A stretch of DNA of 64,000 bases from Portulaca oleracea (GCA_029582165.1 CM055874.1:880114-944113); one strand, 5' to 3'; positions 9,253 through 22,244 are shown, counted from the stretch's first letter. The notes: a model not told the origin generated them from the sequence alone. Numbers and translations: made by a program.

Positions 9253-12200
9253 ATGTTCGATCTCAACATTGGTGTAGGGAGCAGCAAGGAGGCGGTGAAG
9301 CAGGAAGTGGAGGAGGAGGAGGTTCGAGAAGGTTCTGGAACGAACACGGAGCTCTCCGGGACGTCGTCGTCGTCCTCCATCGTCAACGCCGGCGCCGACG
9401 AGTCCGCCGGCGAGTTCGATTTCTTCTCCGACGCGAAGACGTTCGTCACGCAGCAGCTTTTTCCGATTCGAGAGGATGTCAACAGAGCAGCAGTAGCAAG
9501 GGAAGCAGCCATGGAAGGAGGGGCAGAAATGGAGGTTCTGAGGCTCGGATCGTCCGGACCTGGGCAGAACCAGTGGCTAAACCTCTCTGTTTCAGGTTCG
9601 GGTTTAGGTTCGGAGCAGGGGAATGGCAAGCAGCAGGTTCGGAGGAGCCGCCGTGGGCCCCGCTCCCGGAGCTCGCAGTACCGGGGAGTCACCTTTTACC
9701 GGCGAACTGGTAGATGGGAATCTCATATTTGGTAGGTTTAACATTAATCATATTCCAAATATTTTCCAATTTTTTTAGTTATATTTATAATTATAATTAG
9801 AGCCGCAATTTTTTTTCCTACCAGAAAATTTTTGAATTTGTCTTCCTGGGAAAAAAATCGAGCTCGGACATAAATTTTTGTCTAAATTTTGATATTGAAT
9901 GAATTGATTGAATATTCGGACATAATATTTCTCATTTTTTTGTTATTCAAACTAAATTCTGACCGGAATTTAGATTTGTTCGAATTGTTCGAACGAACAA
10001 AAACCTAGTGTGGATATTAATTTCTCATACAAATTTTCACATTAACCAAATTTATACGACCTAAACTAATCATTATTTGGGCTGCTGAACTGTAAAAAAT
10101 GTACTTCTTCAATTTCTAAATATCGATCATTTTCTATATTTATGGGACTTTGACCATTATATTTTAACGATATATTTCCTAAAAAAGTTGTTAAGTATTT
10201 TTTTATTGTAAATGTATTGTTACTTACATTCAGAAATTTGTAATTAATTTTTTTTAAAGTTAACCGTGTGATTTTAAAAGATAAATATTGAGGAAATGAG
10301 GGAGTATTTAGGTTGAATTTGGTACGAACTGTTTGGTATTGTGATTTATGATATTTTTTCTGTTTTCATTTCTTTTTTATAATCGCAGGGATTGTGGAAA
10401 ACAAGTGTATTTAGGTGAGAGAACAAAACATGCTCATGACATTTTTTTCCCTCTCTAAATTCATATTTCATATTTTAAAATAAAGAGTTTGTTGTTGAAT
10501 TTTGATTGGTTTCTTTCAGGGGGATTTGACACAGCTCATGCTGCAGCTAGGTAATTATTGGACTATCTTTTTCCTTTTTTTTCTTTCTTTTTTGGGGAGT
10601 TATTGATCTATGACCCAGATCATTAGATCCCTAGATGCTAGATATATGCCTAGATTGTTTGTTGATTTTTTTTTTTGGATTCAAATTCAGAGCTTATGAT
10701 CGAGCTGCAATCAAGTTTCGTGGAGTAGATGCGGACATCAACTTTAACATTGCCGATTATGACGAAGAAATGAAACAGGTGAAATAGTCTACACATGTTT
10801 GATCTTATCGACATATTGTTGTTGTGATAGTAGGTTTTGTGTCCAAGGGGTCCATCTAAAGGCCCTTGTGTAACATGAAACAAATAATAAAGTCGCACGT
10901 GGTCCAATATATGAATATAGGTCGTTCTGCTGAACAATGTTAATTCTTTTGTCTTTATTCTCGAATAAGCAGATGAAAAATCTAAGTAAAGAAGAGTTTG
11001 TGCACATCTTGCGTCGTCAGAGCACCGGCTTTTCTCGAGGAAGTTCGAGGTATAGAGGCGTTACGCTTCACAAATGTGGCCGGTGGGAAGCTCGAATGGG
11101 CCAATTCCTTGGGAAGAAGTAAGAACAAACATCTCACATACCCTCTCAAAACTTTATATTCATAATATTTCTGTACTCGATCCGGGTGTCTTATAAATTT
11201 ACAAGAAATGTACCCTTGTAAATCATTTGTTGTTACTCCGTCGTTTTCACAGTTTGTTTTTAGTACATTTAACTTTAGTAGCCGATGTATCTTGCCGGTA
11301 GACATTTATGGGTAAAAACAAAGCGATTTTCGGACGATTTACAGTATAATTAGTGCCCAAGATAGGTAGCTAGCCTTGGTTAGGTGGGGAGGGAGATAAT
11401 TGAGGAACCCAGTGTTCATCCTTGGGGCAATTATGCTTGGTTGCAGGTATATGTATCTGGGCTTATTCGACACCGAAGTAGAAGCCGCAAGGTTCCCTTA
11501 CATTTATAAATGGTTTACATCTCCAAATGTTGTAGTTTTTATGTGATGATTGACACAGAATTATGTCATTTTGGTTGGTTGTAGGGCTTATGATCAGGCT
11601 GCTATACAATGCAATGGCAGAGAAGCTCTCACCAATTTCGAGCCAAGTTCCTATCAAGGCCAGATGCCCTTTCAACCCAATATGGATGGTATGTATATGC
11701 AAGCGAAATTGAACTCAACCAAAAGCGTAAACTGATGATATCGTATGAGAATGCATGAATAATATGGGTAAGATTCTGTGTGTTTGTTTGTGGGCAGGGG
11801 GAGAGCATAACCTTGATCTGAATCTAGGAATATCAATCACCATTGATGGTCCAAAAGGAAGCAGCAGTATGGGCATCAGGGAATCCCAAATTCCTCATCA
11901 TTCTTCTCTTCAACTTGCCAAAGGGAAAAGGCCCATGCCTATGGTAATTATAACCTCCTGCTCTAGAATTTATTCCACCTCTAAAATTTAAATGTGCCCT
12001 CAATTTTGTCTTGCTCATGTCATGAGCAATTCTTCATTATATATACACCTTTGTTGTTAGCAATCAGTAGCTAATATCATTATACTCTTGAACTATCACA
12101 TATTCTGGGTGTGTTCTTTTCATGAGTATGGGATTGTTGGGTAAGGTAAGGATTAGGAAGTTCAGGTAACCGTTGAAATGCTGAGTGTAGGAAATACGAA

Positions 12201-13750
12201 AGTGATGAGTAAATTTGAGCCGGGTTAGATAATAGAACAATTATCACCCTATGTATAGGATGCACCCTCAAAATGATGAGTGAATTTAAACTGAATGATT
12301 CGTTTGTCAGATGTACTTTATAAAGTAAAAGTGCATGCAGAAAACACATTCAATTCTACCTTTAAATTAGGCATGAGTTTTGGGATGCATACCAGATTGA
12401 ATCTTTGACTGTTGACCCTTGAGAATTGAATGGTATAGTAGAGTCAAACCCTAAAGAAATTGAATTTGTACCTTAAATTCATTCATTCATAGCATGATAA
12501 CAATAATATTTGACATGCAGAGTGGGAGCACTAGTTACCCTACAGCAGGAGGAGGAGGGCAACCACTGTACGGACAACCATTGGGATCCAGACAACCACC
12601 AACAGCTACATTGTGGTCTGGTTTATTACCAGGTCGGTCAGGAACTTACTATGAGGTACTTTTAGGCTAAGGCTAGGGTTTCCATCTTTTCACCCCCTAA
12701 TTAATCAATACAAAATAAAAAACAAACTTAATAATGAGCAAATTTATGTATAGAAAAAGGTTAGAATTAGAAACCAAAGATTTAATTTAGGGCGAGTTTG
12801 GTAGAATCCCGAGAAAAGTTTTTCCTTGCTCTCTTTGGAAAAGTTTTGTCTTGGGTTTGAATATGGAATAATGGGCTTCAAGGGTCGGGCAATGGGCAGG
12901 TTCCCAAGGAATCAAAAGGGTTGGGCCAAAATAAGAAAGGATTGGTAAATGGACCGGTTCAGGTCGACACATCAACGATCTAAAAATAAATGATTTTTCT
13001 TATTAATTTAAATATTAAATTTACTTAAATAATCTGTAATAAATTAAGAATTCACATTAAAGAATGATTGGGATAACTAATTATTTTGACAAAAATTCAC
13101 TTCATTTTAAATCCAGGATTAAACAAGTTGTCTATGATGGACCCTTGTTTTTTCTTAGAAAGCTCAATTTAGCTCAATTGTTTTGACACCCTACTTCGCT
13201 AATGGACCGATCATAATCCTGCCTGACCTAACCCATTGCCCACTCTAGGGCCCATGTAAAACTTCTCCGTTCATTAAATATAACCAAACATATAGAAATT
13301 CGATTAATTAAAAAGAAATTGCCCAATTTTCTAAGAGAAATTTACCAATTTCTACAGGGAAAAGATGTTGATGAGAAGTTGGGGGTGAATAATCCAATGT
13401 CAAGCTGGGCACAATACATGGAGGCTGGCCAAGCCCAAGGCCGACGAGGAGGAGGCCGCGATGAAGGTGGCGGCGGTCTGAATAAGATGACAAGAAACCA
13501 AGTCAACGACAAACAACATGTCGCGTTGTTGTCAAGTGCAGCATCATCAGGATTCTCATATTCCACCATCAGCGCCACCACCACCACCACCACCACGCCG
13601 CCACCACAACCGCCACCACCGGCGGCGAATTCCGGTACTAAAGGTTCAAGCCCAATGCCCCAAAGCAATCACTTTCCACGACCAACATCGTCTTCTTCGA
13701 ACACCCATTATTCCTTTCTACATCATAATCACCATAACCTACATAGATGA
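9253..13750 (+). CDS. RAP2-7: APETALA2-like repressor, TOE1/RAP2.7 type (miR172 target)
   Basis: Ten exons: 9253-9731, 10389-10414, 10520-10550, 10691-10778, 10973-11118, 11447-11491, 11585-11688, 11798-11943, 12521-12655, 13358-13750. The sum is 1,593 nt (530 aa), with GT-AG borders and one frame. It starts MFDLNIGV, as family members do. A basic stretch [12 protein letters not shown] (about 127-139) precedes AP2 domain 1 (about 141-200, YRGVTFYRR and [16 protein letters not shown]). AP2 domain 2 spans about 234-290 ([19 protein letters not shown]). An EAR-type LDLNLGI lies at 312-318, and AASSGFS at 461-467 is encoded by the miR172 site. The order and N-terminal [12 protein letters not shown] best match TOE1/RAP2.7, nuclear DNA-binding repressors of flowering whose mRNA is controlled by miR172. 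Proline and Thr runs near the C terminus are unusual but in frame. Which AP2/TOE orthologue it is remains uncertain. Confidence 0.94.
12791..13300. other. Intron 9 with no clear content
   Basis: The last intron of the AP2 gene (12656-13357) carries a GGGCGAGTTTGGTAGAATCC-like start of a possible decayed MITE. Its right end was not found. Confidence 0.3.
13536..13556 (+). promoter_or_regulatory. miR172 target site
   Basis: The 21 bases contain the core GCAGCATCATCAGGATTC, almost fully complementary to miR172. They encode SAASSGFS near the C terminus, exactly where AP2/TOE genes carry the site. It implies control by cleavage or translational block. Confidence 0.93.
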
Positions 13751-14393
13751 TTTTTGACATACGTACCTACTCTCATCATCTCCATCACTTGGAAGGTGAA
13801 CATATATATATGGGTATGGTGATATACATTCATATATATGTATAGGAGTTGGTGATAATTTGATTTTACTATGCAAGTGTGTATATCACTACATTTTTCA
13901 AGTGTATATTTTATGCATGGGTTTTTGTGTCGACTATGGACACACCACCAGCAAAAATTCACAACTCATATACCCCCTATTTATTTGCATTTGTTAACTT
14001 AAAAGAAAGTGCGGGAAGAAATTAAAGTAGCTAATACAATTTGGAAGGAAAATTATGAAATTGATAAAAATAATTACGCAAGATAGAGAATAAAGATGTA
14101 AAATTCATTAAAAGCTATATTGAACATATAAAATAAAAACAATTAAGAAAAAAAACTAATAAGCGGACAAATAAAAAGGGGACAGAGGAAGTATGAGAGA
14201 GAGAGAGGTCGAGAGGCAAGTAGTCTGACCTATTAATCTCTTCTCTCGCAGGGGTACACTAAATCAGTAGGTCTATATAGCTAATATGGGCGGGAGTGTC
14301 AACACCTATACATGGCCCAAACCTTCCATTCAAAAGTACTCCACATCTTGGTAACCGGTAAGTACGAATCCTCCATCGAGATATTCAAATATA

Positions 14394-14686
14394 GGGTTTT
14401 TGACTTGGAAAGATGACCCATTAAACAAGTGGATCATAAAATAGTAGAGCATATTATGAGGCTCCATTTTACTTATAAAGTGGGGACTCAAAAAGGATGA
14501 GTTGGTATAAAAATATTTTTACTAAAACTTAATTAACTGGCTCGGATAATTAAGTTTTAGTAAAATATATTTCAAGTCAACTCATTCTTTTTGAGTCCCA
14601 TTTTGTAAATAAAATGGAATCTCATTGTATTCCTTCGTATTTTATGGTCCACTTGTAAATTGGGTCATCCTCCAAGTTAAAAACCC
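14394..14686. mobile_element. Hairpin MITE
   Basis: Near-perfect inverted repeat of about 140 bp per arm. The left arm starts GGGTTTTTGACTTGGA and the right arm ends CCAAGTTAAAAACCC, with a short loop around ACTGGCTCGGATA. Arms share CATTTTACTTATAAA/TTTGTAAATAAAATG and GACTCAAAAAG/CTTTTTGAGTC. The flanks share only ATA, so the superfamily is undecided. Transcripts would fold into a long hairpin. Confidence 0.8.
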
Positions 14687-16005
14687 ATAAAAAAATGTGG
14701 CTTGGTCCACTTCACAAATGGGCCAATACTGGCCTGCATGGATTAGCCCGAACCTTACTATTGTCCACCACTCCACATCAATGTACAGTTCATAGTCAAC
14801 TGTAAGTCCATCGATTAACAACATCTACAAAGTACAAAATGACGTTTTTATGATTGGATAAACAGCATCTAAAATGATAAGCCTAAGCTTCGTCTTCACT
14901 CTCTACAACGGCTAGATTACACCATTACCATTTATATAGAGAAACAAGGTGAGTTGGGTCATCATATCGCCTATGGAATTGAACGGGCCGAGTAATTTGA
15001 ACCAGCGCTTTGAAAATAGCAAAAATAATTGGATGACATCTGAAAAAGACCAACAAGGAAACAATACAACATAGCCAATTAAAATCGAGAAATCATAACT
15101 AATTTTTAAAATCTATAATTTTCTCTATGCATCGTTTCTCTCTTTTAATTACATGCTAGCAGTATTGTCAAAGTTTTCATTGCAATCTACCCAAAAATAA
15201 ACATGAAATCACTGATTGATAAAGAACAACAATATATGTTACTTTTTTGGTTTTGAATAAAGCAGCATCGATTATTTCTGCAGGCTTAAGAGATGATAGT
15301 AAGAAGTTTTTTTTCCCCTCTTAATTATCAGAATTTGAATATTAGTGATGGTAATTTCTGTAATGGAAAATATTGGCATTTTTGGAGACTCTTTATAATA
15401 TACTCTCAACTAATATTAAACGAAAAAAGCTTTCCTAGTGCTCTACCCAATTAACTTTGCTCATCATTAAGTGCATGAACAAGTGTAAAATGCATGTGGT
15501 ACACTATTTACTGCTACGTTGCCACAGTCACCTCCAATATGCTCCTGTTACATAAAATGTGACGTTAGAGAAGTATGTGACAGTTATTTTTTTTTTAAAT
15601 GCTGGGAGATCCAAGGCGGGAACATACTTCAATCAAGGTCAATGTATGGTACGTAAGTTAAGTGAAGTTTCATCTTAAAACTAATAGGTGTTAAGAGGAA
15701 TAACCCACTTGACTTATATACCATTTCCTTTCGCTTTTCTTTTCCGATGTGAGATATTTTTACTCATAAGTGAATATTAACTGTGAATCAATCTTGAATC
15801 TCTATGATTAACATCTGCCCGAGCTTACACCATATTCTTACCATTTTTAATATCATTTGATAAATGTTTCACGATTTTAATATCTATCTTTGAACGACAA
15901 TCAAAAAGTTAAAAGTTATCGAAGTTGGTGAGAAAATTACCACACACAAAAGTAGTAAAAATATATACCATCATATAAACATGCATGAATGATGGAATGA
16001 TAGTT

Positions 16006-16008
<3 letters not shown>

Positions 16009-16052
<44 letters not shown>
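16009..16052. repeat. (TA)n microsatellite
   Basis: About 44 bases of TA dinucleotide. Confidence 0.95.
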
Positions 16053-16056
<4 letters not shown>

Positions 16057-16574
16057 ATAAAGTATCACTAGTGATAAGTACTGGACCTAATTTTGGACCA
16101 TCCAAAGCACAATATTGATGAGAGACAAGCTTAAGTGGATTCTGATGTATAGTGTGCTGCACATGTTTGATCATTACATAAACACCACACACACCATGTT
16201 AATGGGTTCATAGTGTTATAATTTTGGACCACACCTAACATTTTTGATAATAGGTCATTTTGTGATCTTGCATTCTTGTGCAATAATATTAAAACTATAT
16301 ATGTATTAGGGTTTTGAATTTAAATAATATAAAGTTTGGGCCGTGAATAGTTTTTTTTTTAAAAAAAAAGTGAAAGTCAATAATGTCTAATCTCTGTAGA
16401 ATGATGGAAATGAAATCAACATTATCATAAAGTTTTAAAAATATTATGTAAAAATGATTAGGAAGCTACTTGAAGTACTCAGGTATCACGTTGATTTCCT
16501 TTTGTTTTTTTATTGGGTTCTTGTTGTTTTCCAATTGGCATTCGAAATGGTTTTTTTTCATGCTTTTGAAAATG

Positions 16575-16720
16575 TTTTGTTTCGTGGATCCGGTGAAATC
16601 AGTCTCTTCATGCATTTCAATTTTCAATGCATGGGTAAATGACGACCTACATTTAGACTCCCTCACACCTCGCTTTAGCAGGCCAATACTGGGGTTTGTT
16701 GTTGTTTTTTGTACATAATC
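16575..16720 (+). mobile_element. SINE 3' remnant, second copy
   Basis: GTGGATCCGGTGAAATCAGTCT, then ATGGGTAAATGACG-CTACATT, then a TTGTTGTTG tail, colinear with the copy at 311-440 but more mutated. Confidence 0.5.
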
Positions 16721-16998
16721 ACAAAATTATTATTTGGCCTCCTAACTTGTTAGAATCTTTAATATTATGTACGTATTTGCTAAATATATGAAAACTAATC
16801 AAAATTTATCAAAAATTTCAGAACAACATTTTACTAATATATACCTTTTCTTTCCAAAAAATTATATTATTTTATTCAAAATTCACATTTTCTTCAAGTA
16901 CCTACCAAAATTTAATTTAATTTTATAAAAAAAATCTAGCTTTACCATATCATCTTTTTACCAACTAATTTGGCATATCATTAACCACCCCAACTTTT

Positions 16999-17006
16999 TA
17001 TAAATA
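16999..17006 (+). promoter_or_regulatory. Candidate TATA box of transporter copy 1
   Basis: TATAAATA lies 88 bases before the ATG of the first NPF gene, a plausible distance for a short leader. Confidence 0.4.
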
Positions 17007-17093
17007 TATATGTATGATCAGAGCTTCAGTGTTTTCCCTATCAAATCTAATATCATACTCCTTTAATTTATTATACTCCTCTTCGTGTGAATT

Positions 17094-20000
17094 ATGGATG
17101 AACCAGAAGACAAACATTCCTCCAAACCTAAAGGAGGCTTCCTCAGCTCCCTCCTACTCCTTGGTTCACTCCTCTCTCTATTTGCCTCATTTTTGCCATA
17201 TTTATCCTCCTTATTTATTTATTATTTTTCAACATTTATATATCTACCCTAAAATTATGTTTGATTTTTCTTGGAATGTTTGTGGTTTAGATGACTGTTT
17301 TACGGTCCTTTTTTTTGTATCTTTAACTAATGAGTTCGGTCTTGTTGTTTTCTTTTATTGTTTTGTTGTTTTCTGCTGTTCTTTGTAGCATTTTTGATGC
17401 AAACTTTAGCCTTTTATAACTTTCAATATTCAAAAAAGAAATATACCCTAAAATTAAGAGCTAATATGTTGCAGGAACAACCTTGGGACTGAGCATAGCA
17501 TCAGGAGCATGGTACTGCAATTTGATAGTATTTCTGATAAATGTATTCAATGTCAAAAACATTGCAGCTGCACAAATCAACAATATCTTTAGTGGATTTA
17601 TCAATATCTTCCCCTTGTTTGCTGCCATGGCTGCTGATTCTGCTTTTAGCCCCTACGTCATCATCCTCCTCTCCTCCATTGTTTCCTTGGTGGTACGTAC
17701 GTCATTATTCTTCGTCACCTTAGAGCTTATACCATGTAGAACTCTATATATCAATGAAATTTTTATATTTTCTCTCCCAGTTGTCATCCTCTCTCTCCTG
17801 CTTATTTCTCATTCCTTTGAGTTCTGTAAAGTTCTAGAACTCAAAAGAATGAGAAAACAGTAGGAGAGATAGAGAGGGTGACAACTGGGAGAGAGAAATT
17901 AAAAATTCCATTGATGTAATTTTGCATTGCATATGCTCTTAGTAGTACTAAAGATAAGTTCCTAGTTAGTGAATTAGTAGGGAGTTTATTGTACGGGTTC
18001 TTTGCATTTTGGCCCCTGAAGTTATATGATGTTATTTGTATCTTAAGGTTAAGGATGACATACACTTAGATTCAAACTTAGGCACACTCTTATTTCTTGG
18101 AAAGAGTAATTAAGGAAGAACTCTCCCCATGAAAGCTAAGTGAAAGAAAATGTTAATCCTTTAGGGTGCGTTTGCTTGGTCAAAAACACCTGGAAAATGA
18201 TCAATTTTTCTGGGTTGACTTATTTCCCCATATTTGGATGTAGTTGGTCTTGGAAAAAAGTTTACGGTGGACCCACTATTTCCTACATTTTCCTAGGGAA
18301 AATTTTTCTTAGGGGGCCGAAGGGAAATTTTTCCTTGAGAAATCTTTGTTATGGAAAACTTCCGATGCTGGGGTTTCTACCATAACGCCCCTTAATGATT
18401 TTGTTTTCCCAAGAGTTGGACATAGTAATTAATCATACATAACCTGAGTCATTATTTGATCAAGAATGAGAGTTCCTTGAAATGCTTCTTGGAAAAATAG
18501 GGTATGTGTCATTCTTAATCTTAAAGTGTAAATAATAATCTTTGAAACTATAGAGTTCAAAAAGTTAACATCATACTAACTTCAAAGACAAAAAGAATGC
18601 AGAAAACCCTTTATATAATGGTGTCCTTATTTCATTAGGAAATTGTAACAGAGTAATTTTACTTGTCTAACAATCTTGTCCATTAAATTTCAGGGCGTGA
18701 TTATGTTCACCTTCATAGTAACAGTCAAATCCCTAAGGCCGCCTCCATGCACTACCCCAAACTCCGACATTTGTGTTGCCCCATCGAGCTTTCAATATTC
18801 CATTCTCTACATAACGTTGGCCCTAGCATCACTAGGTTTAGGTGGAACCCGATTTATACTTGGAACAATGGGGGCTAACCAACTCGATAAGCCTAAACAC
18901 CAAGTGAGCTTCTTCAATTGGTTCGTCTTCATTTTGTATATTAGTTTTATCATAGGTTATACTGTTCTTATATATCTCGAAGATAATGTGAGTTGGGCCC
19001 TAGCCTATGGCATTGCCCTTGTTGCCAATGTTATCGGTATCATTCTCTTTGTATCTGGGTCACGGATCTATCGGAAAATTCCTTCCCAAAAAAACCCTTT
19101 TGTTAGCTTAGTTAGAGTTTTCGTCGCAACCTTCAAGAAAAGAAATATGAGAACGGTTAATGAAGGAGAAGAATACTACTACTATGAGAATCCACAATCA
19201 AAGGAGTCAAGTGGAATCCCTAGCAAAAGTCTAAGGTATGTTTTTAATTTGAAAATTTAGGATATGAACATTTTTATTTCTATTGTGTATTCACTCAATA
19301 TAAATTATTTATCATGTATCACTTCATTTTTAGGTTTTTTAATCGAGCAGCCTTGGTAGATAGAGATAATTTACAAGAATGTGACCAACAAAAGAAATCG
19401 TGGAGGCTATGCACAGTTGAAGAGGTGGAAGACCTCAAGAAGGTGATCAAAATAATGCCATTATGGTCAACAAGCATTCTCTTAAGCGTTCCTATTGGAG
19501 TTGCAAATAGTTTCACCGTTTTTATGGCATTAGTCATGGATAGAAGCATAGGATCTCATTTCAAAATCCCTGCAGGGACATTCGTCGTGCTTTCCCTCAT
19601 CTTTACTGCCATTACCACTTCTACATTTGACCGTTTCATTGCGCCTTTGTACAAAAAGCTCACCGGTAAAAACATAGATCTTTTGAAAACCATTGGGGCC
19701 GCCCATGTATGTACTATTCTAACCATCATAGGGTTCGCCCTAATCGAGCGCAAACGACTAGGCATAATCCAAGCCCAAAACCTTGGTGTCAAGCCTAATT
19801 CGGTGGCACCCATGTCCGCATTATGGCTTGTCTTCCCTCTATCCTTGATGGGTATAGGGGAAGGTTTATCCTTTCCAGCAGGGGTCGCATTGTATTATCA
19901 GGAATTTCCTAGAAAACTTAGAAGCACCTCAACTGCTATGATTTCGTTGCTTATAGCTTCAGAATTTTATTTGAGTTCGGCCTATATTAATTTGGTGGGT

Positions 20001-20177
20001 CGCCTTAGCTCTTGGTTACCAAATGATATTAACCATGGGAGAGTCGACAATGTGTTTTGGATCCTGCTTGTCATGACAGTGTTGAACTATGCGTACTTTC
20101 TCGTATGTGCCATGTCTTATAAGTACAACAATCCAGATCTCAAGTTGAACGATGAAACTTCTGTAGTGGCTCACTAA
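17094..20177 (+). CDS. NPF2 (NAXT1-like) transporter, array copy 1
   Basis: Four exons: 17094-17163, 17475-17692, 18694-19235, 19334-20177 (1,674 nt, 557 aa), all GT-AG. It belongs to the major-facilitator NRT1/PTR (NPF) family. Matches to the NAXT1/NPF2.7 clade include NLIVFLINVFNVKNIAAAQ (exon 2), LGLGGTRFILGTMGANQ and SFFNWFVF (exon 3), FFNRAAL, LVMDRSIG, SHFKIPAG, YYQEFP and WLPDDINHGRVD-like WLPNDINHGRVD (exon 4). About twelve membrane segments are expected, with the usual charged central loop (around 240-300). The ExxER motif of proton-coupled NPF proteins is absent from TM1. Clade members move nitrate, chloride or related anions out of root cells, so that role is an inference; substrate cannot be read here. 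It is the most divergent of the four copies (for example LDKPKHQV, SGSRIYRKIPSQKN). Intron 2 holds a Tourist-like MITE. Confidence 0.93.
17723..17938. mobile_element. Tourist-like MITE in intron 2 of copy 1
   Basis: A 216-bp near-perfect hairpin, starting GAGCTTATACC and ending GCATATGCTC, flanked by TTA at 17720-17722 and 17939-17941. The inner arms read CTCTCCCAGTTGTCATCCTCTC and its complement. The TTA duplication points to the PIF/Harbinger superfamily. Confidence 0.82.
18164..18391. mobile_element. Tourist-like MITE, second in intron 2 of copy 1
   Basis: Starts GGGTGCGTTTG and ends CATAACGCCCC, flanked by TTA at 18161-18163 and 18392-18394. Inner inverted words include GGAAAAT and ATTTTTC. 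Confidence 0.5.
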
Positions 20178-20244
20178 GTATGTACTTTGCTTTAGTAGTT
20201 GTAATCTTTATCTAATTTTTTTTACTATTGTTGTCTGAAGTATA

Positions 20245-20250
20245 AATAAA
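20245..20250 (+). terminator. Candidate poly(A) signal of copy 1
   Basis: AATAAA stands 68 bases after the stop codon. Confidence 0.4.
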
Positions 20251-20438
20251 TAAAAATGGCTTGTGATGAAATTTGATTGCTTTCTTGAGGAATGAAAAAC
20301 CAAAAACTATAGATGCCTTCACATTGTATGAGTTGATTGGAGGCATAAGTTTCTCTCAAGTTATAGAATGAAAAAATGACAAACAACACACTTATAGATT
20401 ACCATAAAATGACAAACAGCTTTAGGTTGTATCTTACT

Positions 20439-20692
20439 TACTTGTTTCATATTAAAATTATCATAATTTTGACTTTCACGGTGTTCAATGTCACTCTTTG
20501 ATTGATAATTTCTTATGTAATACGTTATTAACAACTGCAATATTATACTTTTATGACAGTATTTTTCGTTACGAATCTGATGATAATAATTTTATTTAAC
20601 AACTCATCATATATGTTGAAAAATTTATAATCAAAATTTTTGAAATTTGACGGGACAATTTCCAAAGGCAATTAATGTAGGAAAGGGAGTAA
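20439..20692. mobile_element. Decayed Stowaway-like MITE
   Basis: Shares the order TCATAATTTTGACTTTCACGG ... GAAATTTGAC ... GGAAAGGGAGTA with the better copy at 29608-29876 (reverse orientation). The homologous spacer at 32691-34625 lacks it. Confidence 0.55.
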
Positions 20693-21570
20693 TTATTTAT
20701 AATCATTTATGCTGACTTTTATATTTTATATATTTTTAGATGATAGCCTGAGAAAAGAATGTATGCACCAAAAAATATATATGGAGTATTGGAATCATTT
20801 ATGCACCTAAGAAGATATTTCACGATTTTTTATTAATTAATAAGGATTTATATATTGTCAGCAACAACCATCACTGAAAGCATTCTGTTACCTAATCAAT
20901 TTTACTTAATTGACTATTCCCACCCAAATTAACAAACAATTAAATTTGCATTTATTTATTTTATTAAAATAAAAAGAAGATGGCCCATATATGATGATTA
21001 TAGATATATAAGTGATGGTCAAACAGTACACAAATAGCTTAAGAGTGCAAGTGAAATCAACATTAACCAAACAACAAGCAACATCCCGAGAATAATGTGA
21101 CTCTAAATTATACCATTTCCGTTTCATATTATTTGTCATATAGTTGATTATTACAGCCTTTAATGTCACACTTTAAATGATAGTTTTATATAATATTTTA
21201 TTGTCAATTGTAATCTTATATTTTTTTGGATAAGATATTTCGATATGAATTTGTTGATACTAACAACGAATCTCAAGATATGTAGTTATATAGTTTTTTA
21301 CGTCAAGAGAAGACATGCCAATGAGCCCTTGGCTCCACCTCCCATCCTTTCCTCACAGAGCTCGATTTCTGGGGGAAACATTTTCTTCTTACCCGTAAAC
21401 ATCAAGGCAAGACACTTAATTTGTCTCGTCCAAAACTCATATTATTTTTATATTTTGGCACAAGGGATATACTATACAATGTATAATATAAAAATTGTAT
21501 TTTTATATATCAATGAATTAGTAGGGTATATTTTTATGTACTATGTTTATTAAGTTGTAATTTTATATGT

Positions 21571-21834
21571 TACTCCCTCCGTCCCTTAATGAGTGTAAAT
21601 TTTCTTAACTATTTTGTCCCTTTTTATTTGTCAATTTACATTACCAATAATTAAAATACTCATATTACATTGATGAATTAAATTTTTATTTTACCTTTTA
21701 AAATTTTCCTTTATTCCTCTTTTCCCTTAAATGAGGGGTACACTTGTCCATATATAATTTTTCACCTTATTTCCAAGACGCATTGATTTTGTAAAATTAG
21801 TTTATTTGACATTTAAAAAGGGACAGAGGGAGTA
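21571..21834. mobile_element. Stowaway MITE with empty-site control
   Basis: TACTCCCTCCGTCCCTTAAT at the left end and GGGACAGAGGGAGTA at the right, with TA duplicated. The duplicated spacer near 34508 has a single TA at the matching place and no element, which proves insertion. Ends and TA target are those of Tc1/mariner-derived Stowaway elements. Confidence 0.85.
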
Positions 21835-21856
21835 TTAAATTAGTGAAATTTATTTA

Positions 21857-22101
21857 GGCCCTGTTTTTTTCTGTGGTTGGCAAACTGCGGTGCCACAGCC
21901 TACCGCAGTTTGCCACAACCCGCCACATTTTACCGCAAATCATTACTTTTCTCTCTCCTCACTTTTCTCCTCTACTTTTTACATTCTCTCTCCTCACCTA
22001 CCCCACATATCAATAACTCACCACAATTCCATCATACCCGCCACAATTCCACCACATCTCACCACACAATTCCGCAAAATACCACATAAAAGAACATTGT
22101 C
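21857..22101. mobile_element. Tourist-like MITE with empty-site control
   Basis: Flanked by TTA at 21854-21856 and 22102-22104. The left end is GGCCCTGTTTTTTTCTGTGG and the right end CCACATAAAAGAACATTGTC. The duplicated spacer reads ATTATTTAATGCAA with one TTA and no insert. Confidence 0.75.
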
Positions 22102-22244
22102 TTAATGCAAAGATGGGCATTATTGATCATTGGTTGACTTTAGTGTGAAAACGTGCAGGTGGCCCCACCCCTACATGCATCATCAAATATATATTCAACA
22201 AAATTGTTTGGTATATGCAAATATTACATATGAGGTTGGCAAAA

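Larger units (their letters stand above)
14700..16990. other. Intergenic, no gene seen
   Basis: AT-rich spacer between the AP2 gene and the transporter array. It holds an (AT)n tract at 16009-16052 and a SINE remnant at 16575-16720. No coding region is supported. Confidence 0.5.

Noticed and set aside
9216..9692. 158-codon antisense frame to AP2 exon 1
   Set aside because: Mirror of the GC-rich, serine-rich coding exon; no independent support.
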